64,000 nucleotides of DNA, taken from positions 16,585 through 80,584 of the forward strand of contig DASTSN010000038.1 in assembly GCA_035760665.1 (NCBI GenBank). Direction: 5' to 3'. Under the pieces are notes generated by a model that saw nothing but the letters and a program-made list of their open reading frames with translations, made no database searches and was not told the DNA's origin. Positions 17,735 to 26,454 of this stretch are shown here, one piece after another (the first letter of the stretch is position 1; the number at the start of each line of letters is the position of its first letter). The position numbers and the translations under genes are program-made. Origin of the DNA: DASTSN01 sp035760665. Lineage in GTDB: Bacteria; Bacteroidota; Bacteroidia; Chitinophagales; Chitinophagaceae.

Positions 17735-18676
17735 ATGAATTACACATTGAACCAGTTGCAGGTATTCCTGAAAATTGCACAAACACACAGTGTCACCAAG
17801 GCCGCCGAACAGCTCCATCTTACGCAGCCGGCGGTATCCATACAGCTCAAAAATTTCCAGGATCAGTTTGAAATTCCGCTGACAGAAGTAGTGGGCAGGA
17901 AGATCTATATCACCGAGTTTGGAAGAGAAATAGCCGCGGCAGCAGAAAATATTTTGAATGAAGTGTATGCTATCAATTACAAAACGCTTGCGTACAAGGG
18001 CCAGCTGACCGGACGGTTGAAAATTTCTGTGGTATCAACGGGTAAATATGTGATGCCTTATTTTTTGACAGGGTTTATCAAACAACATCCCGGTGTAGAC
18101 CTGGTTATGGATGTTACCAATAAAGAAAAAGTGATTGAAAACCTTGAGCGTAATGAGGTCGATTTTTCACTGGTATCAATTGTGCCCGATACACTATCGT
18201 TAAACAAAGTTGAGCTGATTGCAAATAAATTATACCTCGTAGGTAGTCGTGATGCGGGTGTTCCGGCAGCGACAGGCGTAAAGAAATTATTTGAACAACT
18301 GCCACTAATTTTCCGCGAGAGCGGTTCGGGTACCCGGCAAACGATGGAACGGTTTATTGAAAAACATGATTTACATGTCCGGAGAAAAATGGAACTGACA
18401 TCCAACGAGGCGGTAAAGCAGGCAGTTCTTGCCGGCCTGGGTTATTCGATTATGCCGCTGATCGGAATTAAAAATGAACTGCGAAACGGGCAAATACAAA
18501 TCATTCCTGTAAAGGGCTTACCGATTAAGACGTCCTGGCAACTGATTTGGCTCAGGGGAAAAAATCTTTCGCCGGCAGCTGCTTCGTTCCTGGAGTATAT
18601 CAACCGCGAAAAATCAGCTGTTATTAAGAAATATTTCAGCCAGTTGGATGAGCCTTTTGAAAAGAATACAAAATAA
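17735..18676 (+). CDS. LysR-family transcriptional regulator (CysB-like)
   Basis: A 313-residue LysR protein. The winged helix-turn-helix is at residues 1-60 (NYTLNQLQVFLKIAQTHSVT, then AAEQLHLTQPAVSIQLKNF), followed by a linker helix and a two-lobed effector domain starting GRLKISVVSTGKYVMP. Part of the ligand pocket is suggested by the serine-rich RESGSGTRQTMERF. The effector is unknown. It diverges from icd across an A+T-rich 93-bp gap, the usual arrangement for a LysR regulator and its target. The C-terminal 25 residues continue past the usual domain end. It converges with the histidine kinase gene 42 bp downstream. Confidence 0.92.
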   Translation: MNYTLNQLQVFLKIAQTHSVTKAAEQLHLTQPAVSIQLKNFQDQFEIPLTEVVGRKIYITEFGREIAAAAENILNEVYAINYKTLAYKGQLTGRLKISVVSTGKYVMPYFLTGFIKQHPGVDLVMDVTNKEKVIENLERNEVDFSLVSIVPDTLSLNKVELIANKLYLVGSRDAGVPAATGVKKLFEQLPLIFRESGSGTRQTMERFIEKHDLHVRRKMELTSNEAVKQAVLAGLGYSIMPLIGIKNELRNGQIQIIPVKGLPIKTSWQLIWLRGKNLSPAAASFLEYINREKSAVIKKYFSQLDEPFEKNTK

Positions 18677-18718
18677 TAGCACCAAAAAGAACCGGGATAA
18701 TTCAGACAGCAGGGTTTT

Positions 18719-20062
18719 TCAGAATTGCAGCAGGAAGGCTGTCCCTTCGCCGGCAGATGACTGCACCTGTATATTGCCCCTGTGTAGCATCATGATTTGC
18801 TTGCACAGGCTGAGGCCGATGCCGCTGCCATTTTTTTTGGTACTGAAAAAAGGGATAAAAATTTTATCAATCAGTTCCGGGGAAATGCCATACCCGTTAT
18901 CGGCTACTTTGATGACTGTTTTCCGGTTGTTGGAAAGATAAGCGGCTAACACAATACGCGGTTCCGGCTGGTCTTTGATGGCTTCCATGGCGTTCACTAC
19001 CAGGTTAATCAGTACCTGTTCCAGCAGGCTGGTATCTGCTTCCAGCATTAGGTCAGGATCTTTCAGAATTGTTTCGACTTCGATATTTTTCTGTTCAAGG
19101 GAGGGCGACATTAACTGGAGCAGGTTTTCAAAAATATCTCTTACATACACCTTTTTGAGGTTCAGTGTGGTGATTTTATTGAGGCTGCGGTAGGTTTCGG
19201 CAAATTTCAAAAGCCCTTCGCTTCTGCGTTTGATGGTTTCGATCCCAAGTTCAAGATCTTCTACGGAACCGGAATCATTTTTCAACAGACTAACGGATTC
19301 CTGTAAACGGTTTTTTAGCGTGTCGGCCAGCGATGAAATAGGAGCAACGGAGTTCATGATTTCGTGGGTAAGCACACTCAGCAGCTTCTGCCAGGCTTTG
19401 GATTCTGTTTCGTCCAGCGCTTCGTTTACATTTTGAAACGCAATCAGTTTGTAAATATTTCCCTCGGTTTGAAAAGCAGTTGCTGACAGCAATACTTTGA
19501 AGCTGGTTTTTTCGGAGTGGGCTGTGGCAATCCTGTTTTCTCCCGGTTTCAGCGCCAGGATTTCTTTATACAGGCCTTCATCTCTGCGTTGCAGCGAATG
19601 AATGGTTTTCAGGTAGGGTAGCTGCAGCATTTTCTTCAGGGATTCATTCATCCAAACCACAGTGCCTTCTTGTTCCTTGTAAGAGAGAATACCTGTATCA
19701 ACCAGTTCCAGGATTTTCTGGAGGTACTGGTACTGGGTTTCTTTTTCTTTACTGATTAATTTGAATGCCGAATTAATTTCATTAAATCCTTTTCGGAGCG
19801 GCTGAATTTCCAGCGGTGCATGCTTTTCGTCAAAATAACGGGAAAAATCACGGTACTGGATTGACTCTACAAACTGGTTCAGTTCGTATTGGGCTTTTTG
19901 CTGAAAACGGTAAAACTCCACCACCTGGTAAATAATCACCGGAACGACCAGCAGCAGATAGATATGCAGGCCCTTGACCAGCAGCATTGCCGCTGCGGAG
20001 AGTGTTATAAAGAGTAACACTACCCGCAGCAAAATTCTCCATTCGTATTTTTTAAATATCAT
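18719..20062 (-). CDS. NtrY-like membrane sensor histidine kinase
   Basis: A 447-residue kinase. Two adjacent hydrophobic segments (about residues 9-48) leave almost no periplasmic loop, so the signal is probably sensed in the membrane or cytoplasm. A PAS-like region spans about 105-215. The phospho-acceptor H233 lies in LLSVLTHEIMNSVAP, and the ATPase domain has NLVVNAMEAI (N box), VADNGYGISPE (G1) and GSGIGLSLCKQIM (G2). Its start overlaps the end of the sigma-54 activator gene by 11 bp, so the two are a cognate pair. Location beside the permease array suggests it senses envelope stress or an exported compound (inference). Confidence 0.92.
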   Translation of the reverse strand: MIFKKYEWRILLRVVLLFITLSAAAMLLVKGLHIYLLLVVPVIIYQVVEFYRFQQKAQYELNQFVESIQYRDFSRYFDEKHAPLEIQPLRKGFNEINSAFKLISKEKETQYQYLQKILELVDTGILSYKEQEGTVVWMNESLKKMLQLPYLKTIHSLQRRDEGLYKEILALKPGENRIATAHSEKTSFKVLLSATAFQTEGNIYKLIAFQNVNEALDETESKAWQKLLSVLTHEIMNSVAPISSLADTLKNRLQESVSLLKNDSGSVEDLELGIETIKRRSEGLLKFAETYRSLNKITTLNLKKVYVRDIFENLLQLMSPSLEQKNIEVETILKDPDLMLEADTSLLEQVLINLVVNAMEAIKDQPEPRIVLAAYLSNNRKTVIKVADNGYGISPELIDKIFIPFFSTKKNGSGIGLSLCKQIMMLHRGNIQVQSSAGEGTAFLLQF

Positions 20063-21410
20063 ATTTACTTAAGCGGCGGTATAAGGCAGTTCTCGTAAGC
20101 CCCAGTTCCCTGGCTGCTTTGGTGATATTGCCGTTGTGTTTTTCAATCACACGCAGGATGGTATTTTTTTCAATGGCACTGAGTTTTAGTTCTCCGGGTT
20201 CTGATTCCTGCACTGAACTGGATTCAATGGGAGAAAAAATCAGATCTTTTGCCTGCAGCACATCGTCTTCGGCCATAATAACCCCCCTTTCGATGGTGTA
20301 CTGTAATTCCCGTACGTTGCCGGGGTAATGATAGCCCAGCAGTTTTTCTTCCGCTTTGCTGTCAAGCGTAAGGTTCGGTTTCATGTATTTACTGCTGTAC
20401 AGTTTGCTGAAATAACGGGCCAGCAGCAGGATATCGTTTCCGCGTTTGCGCAAGGGGGGCATAGTTATCTCCACGGTATTGATCCGGTAAATCAGGTCCT
20501 TGCGGAAACGGCTTTCGTTGGCGAGTTCCTGCAGCGGCACATTGGTGGCGCAAATCAGCCGGATGTCGATAGGAATGGGTTCGTTGCTGCCAAGCCTGAT
20601 TACCTGCCTGTTTTGCAGTACACTCAGCAGTTTAGCCTGCAGGTGCAGGGGGATATTACCAATTTCATCCAAAAACAAGGTTCCCCCGTTAGCGGCTTCA
20701 AAACGGCCCAGCCGGTCTTCCCGCGCATCAGTAAAAGCTCCTTTCTTATGGCCAAAGAGCTCACTTTCAAAAAGTGATTCCGTTAATGCTCCTACATCAA
20801 CTTTAATAAAGGGTTTATCAGCACGCATAGATTGTTCGTGGATCGCTTTAGCCACAAGGTCTTTACCGGTACCGTTTTCCCCAAGGATTAAAATATTGGC
20901 ATCTGTTGGGGCAATCTTTTCTATTTTAAAAAAGATTTCCTGCATTACGTCCGATTCGCCCATCAGCTCTTTGCCAATGATTGTTCCCTTCCCGCTGCCG
21001 GGTGAAAGGGTCGTCTTATCTGTTTTTCTTTTCAGCGCCTCGCGGATCACGGTGAGCAACCGTTCATTATGCCAGGGTTTTACTACAAAATCCGAGGCGC
21101 CTTCCTTCAGCGAGCGAACGGCAAGGTCGATATGGCCGTAGGCAGTGATCATAATCACAGCTGCTTCAGAACCCATTTTCTTGATTTCATTGAGCCAGAA
21201 GATCCCTTCATTGCCTGTGTTGATGCTGCTGTTAAAATTCATATCCAGCAATATCACATCGTATTTGGTTTTGGACAGATGCGTGCGAAGGTTCTCGGGA
21301 TTTTTTTCCGTTACCACATCCTTCACCTCTGTTTTCAGCAGCAGGCGAACGGCGGTTAAAACATCCGGGTCGTCATCAACCACTAATATGGAAGCATTTT
21401 TTAATAACAT
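20052..21410 (-). CDS. NtrC-family sigma-54-dependent response regulator
   Basis: A 452-residue activator with the full three-part plan. The receiver domain holds the phosphorylated Asp at D56. The AAA+ domain has Walker A GENGTGKD at 177-184 and Walker B GGTLFLDE at 242-249. A Fis-type helix-turn-helix lies at about 415-452. The sigma-54 contact loop reads GAFTDA (224-229) rather than the canonical GAFTGA; this variant keeps the GAFT core. It diverges from the efflux adaptor gene across 309 bp that contain paired CGGACAC-like sites, and an equal arrangement lies before the second ATPase. I infer that it activates the whole export locus. Confidence 0.94.
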   Translation of the reverse strand: MLLKNASILVVDDDPDVLTAVRLLLKTEVKDVVTEKNPENLRTHLSKTKYDVILLDMNFNSSINTGNEGIFWLNEIKKMGSEAAVIMITAYGHIDLAVRSLKEGASDFVVKPWHNERLLTVIREALKRKTDKTTLSPGSGKGTIIGKELMGESDVMQEIFFKIEKIAPTDANILILGENGTGKDLVAKAIHEQSMRADKPFIKVDVGALTESLFESELFGHKKGAFTDAREDRLGRFEAANGGTLFLDEIGNIPLHLQAKLLSVLQNRQVIRLGSNEPIPIDIRLICATNVPLQELANESRFRKDLIYRINTVEITMPPLRKRGNDILLLARYFSKLYSSKYMKPNLTLDSKAEEKLLGYHYPGNVRELQYTIERGVIMAEDDVLQAKDLIFSPIESSSVQESEPGELKLSAIEKNTILRVIEKHNGNITKAARELGLTRTALYRRLSKYDI

Positions 21411-21443
21411 ACAATCAAACCTGTGTTTGGCTCTTTACTGCTG

Positions 21444-21474
21444 CAAGTATACCATAATTACAAAGCCATGGCAA
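21444..21474 (-). promoter_or_regulatory. Possible Bacteroidota-type promoter of the NtrC-like gene
   Basis: On the minus strand TTG (21474-21472), 20 nt, then TATACTTG (21451-21444), one mismatch from the TAnnTTTG consensus. The start codon at 21410 lies 33 nt further on. Confidence 0.4.
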
Positions 21475-21505
21475 TTAAATTTTTAAGAAAATTGTGCGGG
21501 AGAAA

Positions 21506-21546
21506 GTGTATCAAAAGCGGACACTTAGTGTATCAAAAACGAACGT
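21506..21546 (+). promoter_or_regulatory. Tandem activator-site candidates (NtrC-type UAS)
   Basis: Two copies of GTGTATCAAAA start at 21506 and 21528, 22 bp apart, two helical turns. The right half-sites are CGGACAC (21518-21524) and CGAACGT (21540-21546). The first copy has 6-bp inverted ends (AAGTGT / ACACTT). The right half-sites lie 80 and 58 bp upstream of the -24-like GG at 21598, matching the geometry before the second ATPase. Confidence 0.6.
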
Positions 21547-21595
21547 CTTCGTAGATTGTTTCATCGCAAGTGCCTGTGAACCAAAGCTTCCAATT

Positions 21596-21612
21596 CTGGC
21601 ATATTCTTATTG
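21596..21612 (+). promoter_or_regulatory. Candidate sigma-54 promoter of the adaptor/permease operon
   Basis: CTGGCA at 21596-21601 fits the -24 element. The -12 position is poor: TTG comes two bases later than the consensus spacing. The assignment rests mainly on its distance to the activator sites, identical to that in the second control region. Confidence 0.4.
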
Positions 21613-21719
21613 ATCAATGTATCAGATTTTTCTCAGGGCATAAAAATTCTACATCACCCGTAACCTAATTACTGGTTGGGTCGTATAATATTATTGGGCA
21701 AAACATAAAAGCAAAAAAC

Positions 21720-22973
21720 GTGGACAGAGTTATCGAAAAAAAGAAATGGAATACAAAGCGGATACTTACCATTGCAGGCATTGCTGGTATTGTTGGTCTG
21801 GCAGGGGCCAGTTATTATTTTACCTCCGGCAAAAGCCGCCTGAACGTGGATACCGAAAGGATCACCATCAGTGAAGTAAAAAGCGGCCCTTTCCAGGTTA
21901 CAATTCCGGTTAACGGTATCGTGTTGCCGATTACAACGATTTACCTGGATGCGCTGGAAGGCGGACGGGTAGAAGAAAAATATGTGGAGGATGGCGCCAT
22001 TATGAAAAAAGGCCAGCCAATCCTGCGCCTCAGCAATACCGACCTGGCGCTGAACCTGCTTTCCCAGCAATCGAATGTTTATAACACGCTTACCCAAATG
22101 CAGATTGCCCGCAATGCTGCCCAGCAAAATACCGTGACAAAACTGAACCAGATGACCGATGTGGAAAGCCAGTTAAAAGAAGCAGAACGGATTTACAAAC
22201 TGGACAAAACCCTCTACGAGCAAAAAGCGATCGGGCTGCAGGAATACAAAAAAGCCGAAAATGATTATAACTATTATGTAAAGAAAAAAGAGCTGACCCA
22301 GCAAATTCTCAAACAGGATTCTATCACCAACGCACAACAACTGGAACAGGCCCAGCAATCATACGAAGGTTCACAAAGTGCCCTGAGCCTGTTTCGGAAA
22401 AAAGTGGGTGACCTGATTGTACGGGCACCGGTAGACGGCCAGCTCACGTCGCTGGATGCCGAAATCGGTCAAAATAAAAACAAAGGCGAACGACTTGGCC
22501 AGATTGATGTGCTGGATGGCTTTAAGGTACGCGTGGATGTGGACGAACATTATATTTCCCAGGTGTATACCGGGCTTACCGGCACGTTCACTTTTGCCAA
22601 CAAAGCCTACAAGCTAAAAATTTCGAAAGTGTACACCCAGGTGACAAACGGCCGCTTCCAGGTGGATATGAAATTTGACGGGCCAGTGCCGCAGGGTATC
22701 CGCCGCGGACAAACCCTCCAGATATTACTGGCATTGAGTGATGAAACGACTGCCCTGCTCTTACCCAAGGGTGGATTCTACCAGCAAACCGGCGGTAACT
22801 GGATTTTTAAAGTGAGTGAAAACGGCAACATTGCTTACAGAACTGACATCCAGCTGGGCCGGCAGAATACAGAATATTATGAAGTGCTGCAGGGTTTAAA
22901 GCCCGGTGATAAAGTAGTGACCTCCAGCTATGAAAACTATGGAAACATGCAGGAGCTTGTTTTGAAAAAGTAA
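21720..22973 (+). CDS. Periplasmic adaptor (membrane-fusion) protein, HlyD/MacA-like
   Basis: A 417-residue protein starting at GTG. It has a single N-terminal membrane anchor (about residues 15-33, AGIAGIVGLAGASYYF) and a first lipoyl half near LEGGRVEEKYVEDGAIMKKG. A long helical hairpin lies at about 120-235 and a second lipoyl half at VRAPVDGQLTSLDAEIG. Beta-barrel and membrane-proximal domains follow, ending in GLKPGDKVVTSSYENYG. Such proteins bridge a MacB-type inner-membrane permease and TolC. Here it is the first plus-strand gene of the export locus, followed by an ATPase and eight permeases, so it is the presumed common adaptor. It lies downstream of the NtrC-type control region. Confidence 0.92.
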   Translation: MDRVIEKKKWNTKRILTIAGIAGIVGLAGASYYFTSGKSRLNVDTERITISEVKSGPFQVTIPVNGIVLPITTIYLDALEGGRVEEKYVEDGAIMKKGQPILRLSNTDLALNLLSQQSNVYNTLTQMQIARNAAQQNTVTKLNQMTDVESQLKEAERIYKLDKTLYEQKAIGLQEYKKAENDYNYYVKKKELTQQILKQDSITNAQQLEQAQQSYEGSQSALSLFRKKVGDLIVRAPVDGQLTSLDAEIGQNKNKGERLGQIDVLDGFKVRVDVDEHYISQVYTGLTGTFTFANKAYKLKISKVYTQVTNGRFQVDMKFDGPVPQGIRRGQTLQILLALSDETTALLLPKGGFYQQTGGNWIFKVSENGNIAYRTDIQLGRQNTEYYEVLQGLKPGDKVVTSSYENYGNMQELVLKK

Positions 22974-23002
22974 TAACGACCAATACTTACCATTAAACTT
23001 AT

Positions 23003-23215
23003 ATGATTATGAAACGAAACCTTCTATTGCTCTTTATCTTTCTTTGCTGCCTGGGCTCGTTCAGTTCAGCAAAAAAAGCTGGCTCCAGCCGATGCGCTGC
23101 TGCAGCAACTCCCTTTTGCATAAGCGGTAAAGCCGCTCAACAGGTTCAACCGGGGGCTTCCGCAACGATCAACGACGGCATAACGCCGGTTAATCTTTTC
23201 CTTTTTGAAATATAA
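23003..23215 (+). CDS. Small ORF with signal-peptide-like start, uncertain or decayed gene
   Basis: A 70-codon frame in the 278-bp gap between adaptor and ATPase. MKRNLLLLFIFLCCLGSFSS looks like a good export signal. After it comes a run of seven A residues; the present frame then continues into low-complexity Ala/Ser-rich sequence. If the run were one base shorter the frame would read KKLAPADALLQQLPFA and stop. Both readings are short and I recognise neither. It may be a small exported peptide, a phase-variable leader or a remnant of a longer gene. The two nearby ATGs (23003 and 23009) could both serve. Confidence 0.3.
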   Translation: MIMKRNLLLLFIFLCCLGSFSSAKKAGSSRCAAAATPFCISGKAAQQVQPGASATINDGITPVNLFLFEI

Positions 23216-23251
23216 TAACAAACAGCACTTTTTACCTCAAATTTTATTACA

Positions 23252-23929
23252 ATGATCAAGATTACCGATCTCGAAAAAATTTACAGAACCGAAGAAGTGG
23301 AAACGGTGGCGCTAAACAAACTGTCCCTCGAAGTAAAAGAAGGAGAATTCGTAGCCGTGATGGGGCCTTCTGGTTGCGGCAAGTCTACCCTGTTAAATAT
23401 TCTTGGTTTGCTGGACGACCCGGATGCCGGCAGTTTTATTTTCAACGGTATCGAAGTGGCCAAGTTTAACGAGCGGAAACGGGCTGATCTGCGCAAGCGG
23501 AATATTGGTTTCGTTTTCCAGAGTTTTAACCTGATTGATGAACTGACCGTATTCGAAAACGTGGAACTTCCCCTGATTTATACGGGCGTAAAAGCTGCAG
23601 AGCGTAAAAAAAGGGTGGAAGAAGTGCTGGATAAGGTACAGATTATGCACCGCCGCAATCACTACCCCCAGCAATTATCCGGCGGTCAGCAACAGCGTGT
23701 GGCCGTTGCCAGGGCTGTGGTGAATAATCCCAAACTTATTCTGGCGGATGAGCCAACAGGAAACCTTGACAGTAGTAATGGTAACGAAGTGATGGAAATG
23801 CTGACGGACCTGAACGAGCAGGGCACCACCATTGTAATGGTAACGCACTCTGAACACGATGCCCGCTACAGCCATCGTATCATTCGCATGCTTGATGGTC
23901 AAACCGTACTGGAGAATATCATGGTTTGA
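23252..23929 (+). CDS. ABC transporter ATPase, MacB/LolD type (first of two)
   Basis: A 225-residue nucleotide-binding subunit with every catalytic motif intact. Walker A is GPSGCGKST (38-46) and the Q-loop VFQS is near 88-91. The signature LSGGQQQRV spans 142-150 and Walker B LILADE spans 162-167. The D-loop Asp is D173 and the switch histidine H199. It belongs to the lipoprotein/macrolide exporter branch that works with FtsX-fold permeases by mechanotransmission rather than by carrying substrate through the membrane. It lies between the adaptor and eight permease genes and is the only fully canonical ATPase of the locus, so it probably serves several of them. Confidence 0.95.
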   Translation: MIKITDLEKIYRTEEVETVALNKLSLEVKEGEFVAVMGPSGCGKSTLLNILGLLDDPDAGSFIFNGIEVAKFNERKRADLRKRNIGFVFQSFNLIDELTVFENVELPLIYTGVKAAERKKRVEEVLDKVQIMHRRNHYPQQLSGGQQQRVAVARAVVNNPKLILADEPTGNLDSSNGNEVMEMLTDLNEQGTTIVMVTHSEHDARYSHRIIRMLDGQTVLENIMV

Positions 23930-24017
23930 TAATCGGCCGGCTGGCGTACCCGGGATGTATGAGGCGTAATTCGCCTGCGACGACAAAACAAATCTGCTCA
24001 TTTGTTAAAACAGCGCC

Positions 24018-26444
24018 ATGTTTCGCAATTACCTTAAAATAGCCATCAGAAATTTGCTGAAATACAGGTTTATTTCTTTTATAAACCTGTTCGGGCTAAC
24101 GGTAGGGCTCACCTGCTGCCTGCTCATTACCACCTATATACTCAACGAACTGAGTTATGATAAGTTCAATGAAAATGCAGCGAATATTTACCGCGTAACC
24201 AGGACCTTTAAAAATTCCAACGGGGCAGTATCCCTGAAACTCAGTACGATATCTCCGCCTTTTGGCTATTATTTCCTTTCCGAGTTTCCGCAGATTCAGA
24301 AAATGACCAGGCTATTGGATAACGGGCCTATTCCTGCACGCTACAAGGATAAAATTATTAACGAACGGGGATTGTTTTTTGCCGATGAGAATTTTTTTGA
24401 TGTGTTCACTGTGAAAGTGATAAAAGGTAATCCTAAGACGGCGCTGGTGGATCCATTTTCAATAATGCTGACTGAAGAGACAGCAAAAAAATATTTTGGT
24501 GATGAAGACCCGATGAATAAAGTTATCCGTTTTAACAGCCAGTTTGACTGTAAAGTAACGGGTGTTTATAAAGCCTTACCCTCCAATTCGCATATGCATC
24601 CCGGTATGCTGATCTCTTTTAACACCCTGAAAGACTCGGCTGTTTACGGGGAAGAAAATCTGCGGACCAATTGGGGGAATAATTCATTTTTCACTTACCT
24701 GTTGCTGCCGCCGGGGTATCATCCTGCAAGCCTGGAGAAAATGTTTCCTGCCTTTATTGATAAACACATGGCTGATCAATATAAAGGAAACAAGCCATCA
24801 GCTATGACAGAACTTGGCTTACAGAAACTCACCGACATCCATTTGTATTCCCATACTGATTATGAGGCCGAACCCAACGGCGATATCAGCAGGGTGTATA
24901 TTTTTTCTGCCATTGCGTTATTCATCCTGCTGATTGCCTGTATAAATTATATGAATCTTTCCACGGCACGCTCAATTCTGCGGGCAAAAGAAATCGGTAT
25001 TCGTAAAGTTATTGGCGCCCGGAAAAAGGAACTGGTCTTCCAGTTTCTCAGCGAATCCATCATGATTTGCCTGGTCTCAACGGTACTGGCATTGTTGTTC
25101 ACCTGGATTTCTTTGCCCTGGCTCAATAAAATATCCGGTCAATCTCTATCGTTTCATACACTGGTGCAGGCCAAAATTCTTGTACCCTTGTTGCTCACGC
25201 CATTTATAATAGGTGTGTTGGCAGGGCTGTATCCGGCGCTGTTCATGTCATCCTTCCAGCCGGTAAAAACGTTAAAAGGATTATTTAAAGTAGGTGGCAG
25301 CAGTATATCGTTCAGAAAGATTTTAGTAGTTACACAGTTTGCCATTAGTATTATTCTCATCATTGCAACGTTTGTTGTGTTTCAGCAGTTGCATTACATC
25401 CAGCATAGTAAACTTGGTTATGATAAGGACCATTTAGTGGTGTTGGGTTATACCAATGAGGTCAGCAAAAAATACGAATCATTCCGGGAAGCTTTATTGC
25501 AAAACAGCGCTTTTAAGAATGTAACCCGGTCATCACGTATACCCACCGGCCGCTTGCTCGATGAGTCCGCAGCTTCTGTTATGAAAGGTGATTCGCTCCA
25601 GCCGGTTACAAATGATATAAAATATGTGAACTGTGATTATGATTTTATCAATACGTACGGGATCCCACTGGCTACCGGCCGCTTCTTTTCAAAAGACTTC
25701 GGTACCGATACAGTAAGTTTTGTTTTAAACCAGTCTGCAGTAAGGGCAATAGGCTGGCAAAGTGATGAGGAGGCTATTGGCAAAGACTTTCAATATGACA
25801 ACACACGTGGTCATATAATTGGCGTGCTGAAAGATTTTCATTTCGAATCCATGCATCAGCTCATCAGACCCATTGTGTTAACTATGCAGCCGCCTTCCCG
25901 GGGTTATTATAATGTCGTGTCAATTAAAATTTCAGGTAGTTCCACATCATCAGCTCTTGCGTCGCTGGAAAAAACATGGAAGCAATTTTTTCCCGATACG
26001 CCATTTGAGTATTCTTTTCTTGATGAAAAATACGATCTGTTGTACCAGTCAGAGGACCGCCAGGCAAGCCTCTTCACAGCTTTTTCTTGCATTGCCATTT
26101 TTATTGCCTGCCTGGGGCTATTCGGGTTGTCTGCTTTTGCCATATCACAACGTATTAAAGAAATAGGTGTGCGGAAAGTGCTGGGGGCCAGCGAACAGGC
26201 TATTGTTGCTTTGTTGTCAAAAGATTTTCTGAAACTGGTGGCCCTGGCAGCTGTCATTGCATTTCCCGTGGCATGGTATGCCATGCACAGCTGGCTAAAA
26301 GATTTTGCTTACAGGATCAGTCTGCAGTGGTGGGTGTTCATGGGTGCAGGCCTGCTGGCAGCTATCATTGCGTTTGTTACGGTTAGTTTTCAGGCAATGA
26401 AAGCAGCCATTGCCAACCCCGTAAAAAGTTTACGAACTGAATAA
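24018..26444 (+). CDS. Duplicated FtsX/MacB-type ABC permease, array member 1
   Basis: 808 residues. TM1 is near residues 18-38 (FINLFGLTVGLTCCLLI), then a MacB-like periplasmic domain, then three TMs. The half is repeated: TM5 at RKILVVTQFAISIILIIATF, a second periplasmic domain, and TM6-8. The cytoplasmic coupling motif occurs twice (KEIGIRKVIGA near 323, KEIGVRKVLGA near 714), so one chain contains two MacB-like halves and about eight TMs. It ends NPVKSLRTE. The LTDIHLYSHTDYEAEPNGDI block before TM2 places it in group A with members 2, 7 and 8. It lies 88 bp after the first ATPase. It presumably drives adaptor/TolC-linked export; the cargo is unknown. Confidence 0.93.
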   Translation: MFRNYLKIAIRNLLKYRFISFINLFGLTVGLTCCLLITTYILNELSYDKFNENAANIYRVTRTFKNSNGAVSLKLSTISPPFGYYFLSEFPQIQKMTRLLDNGPIPARYKDKIINERGLFFADENFFDVFTVKVIKGNPKTALVDPFSIMLTEETAKKYFGDEDPMNKVIRFNSQFDCKVTGVYKALPSNSHMHPGMLISFNTLKDSAVYGEENLRTNWGNNSFFTYLLLPPGYHPASLEKMFPAFIDKHMADQYKGNKPSAMTELGLQKLTDIHLYSHTDYEAEPNGDISRVYIFSAIALFILLIACINYMNLSTARSILRAKEIGIRKVIGARKKELVFQFLSESIMICLVSTVLALLFTWISLPWLNKISGQSLSFHTLVQAKILVPLLLTPFIIGVLAGLYPALFMSSFQPVKTLKGLFKVGGSSISFRKILVVTQFAISIILIIATFVVFQQLHYIQHSKLGYDKDHLVVLGYTNEVSKKYESFREALLQNSAFKNVTRSSRIPTGRLLDESAASVMKGDSLQPVTNDIKYVNCDYDFINTYGIPLATGRFFSKDFGTDTVSFVLNQSAVRAIGWQSDEEAIGKDFQYDNTRGHIIGVLKDFHFESMHQLIRPIVLTMQPPSRGYYNVVSIKISGSSTSSALASLEKTWKQFFPDTPFEYSFLDEKYDLLYQSEDRQASLFTAFSCIAIFIACLGLFGLSAFAISQRIKEIGVRKVLGASEQAIVALLSKDFLKLVALAAVIAFPVAWYAMHSWLKDFAYRISLQWWVFMGAGLLAAIIAFVTVSFQAMKAAIANPVKSLRTE

Positions 26445-26454
26445 AAAAATAGTC

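Larger units (their letters stand above)
21411..21719. other. Divergent control region between NtrC-type regulator and adaptor gene
   Basis: 309 bp with no gene of its own. It holds a possible leftward promoter for the regulator (21444-21474), two activator-site candidates (21506-21546) and a -24-like box (about 21596). The stretch from 21610 to 21719 is A+T-rich leader; I see no further clear element in it. Confidence 0.7.

Noticed and set aside
20500..21141. 213-codon plus-strand frame opposite the NtrC-like gene
   Set aside because: It mirrors the AAA+ domain coding strand, is rich in Ser/Leu/Arg as shadow frames are, and would disrupt nothing known.
23962..23976. AGGCG-TAATT-CGCCT hairpin between the first ATPase and permease 1
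   Set aside because: The stem is only 5 bp and there is no T-run, so terminator or attenuator function is not supported.
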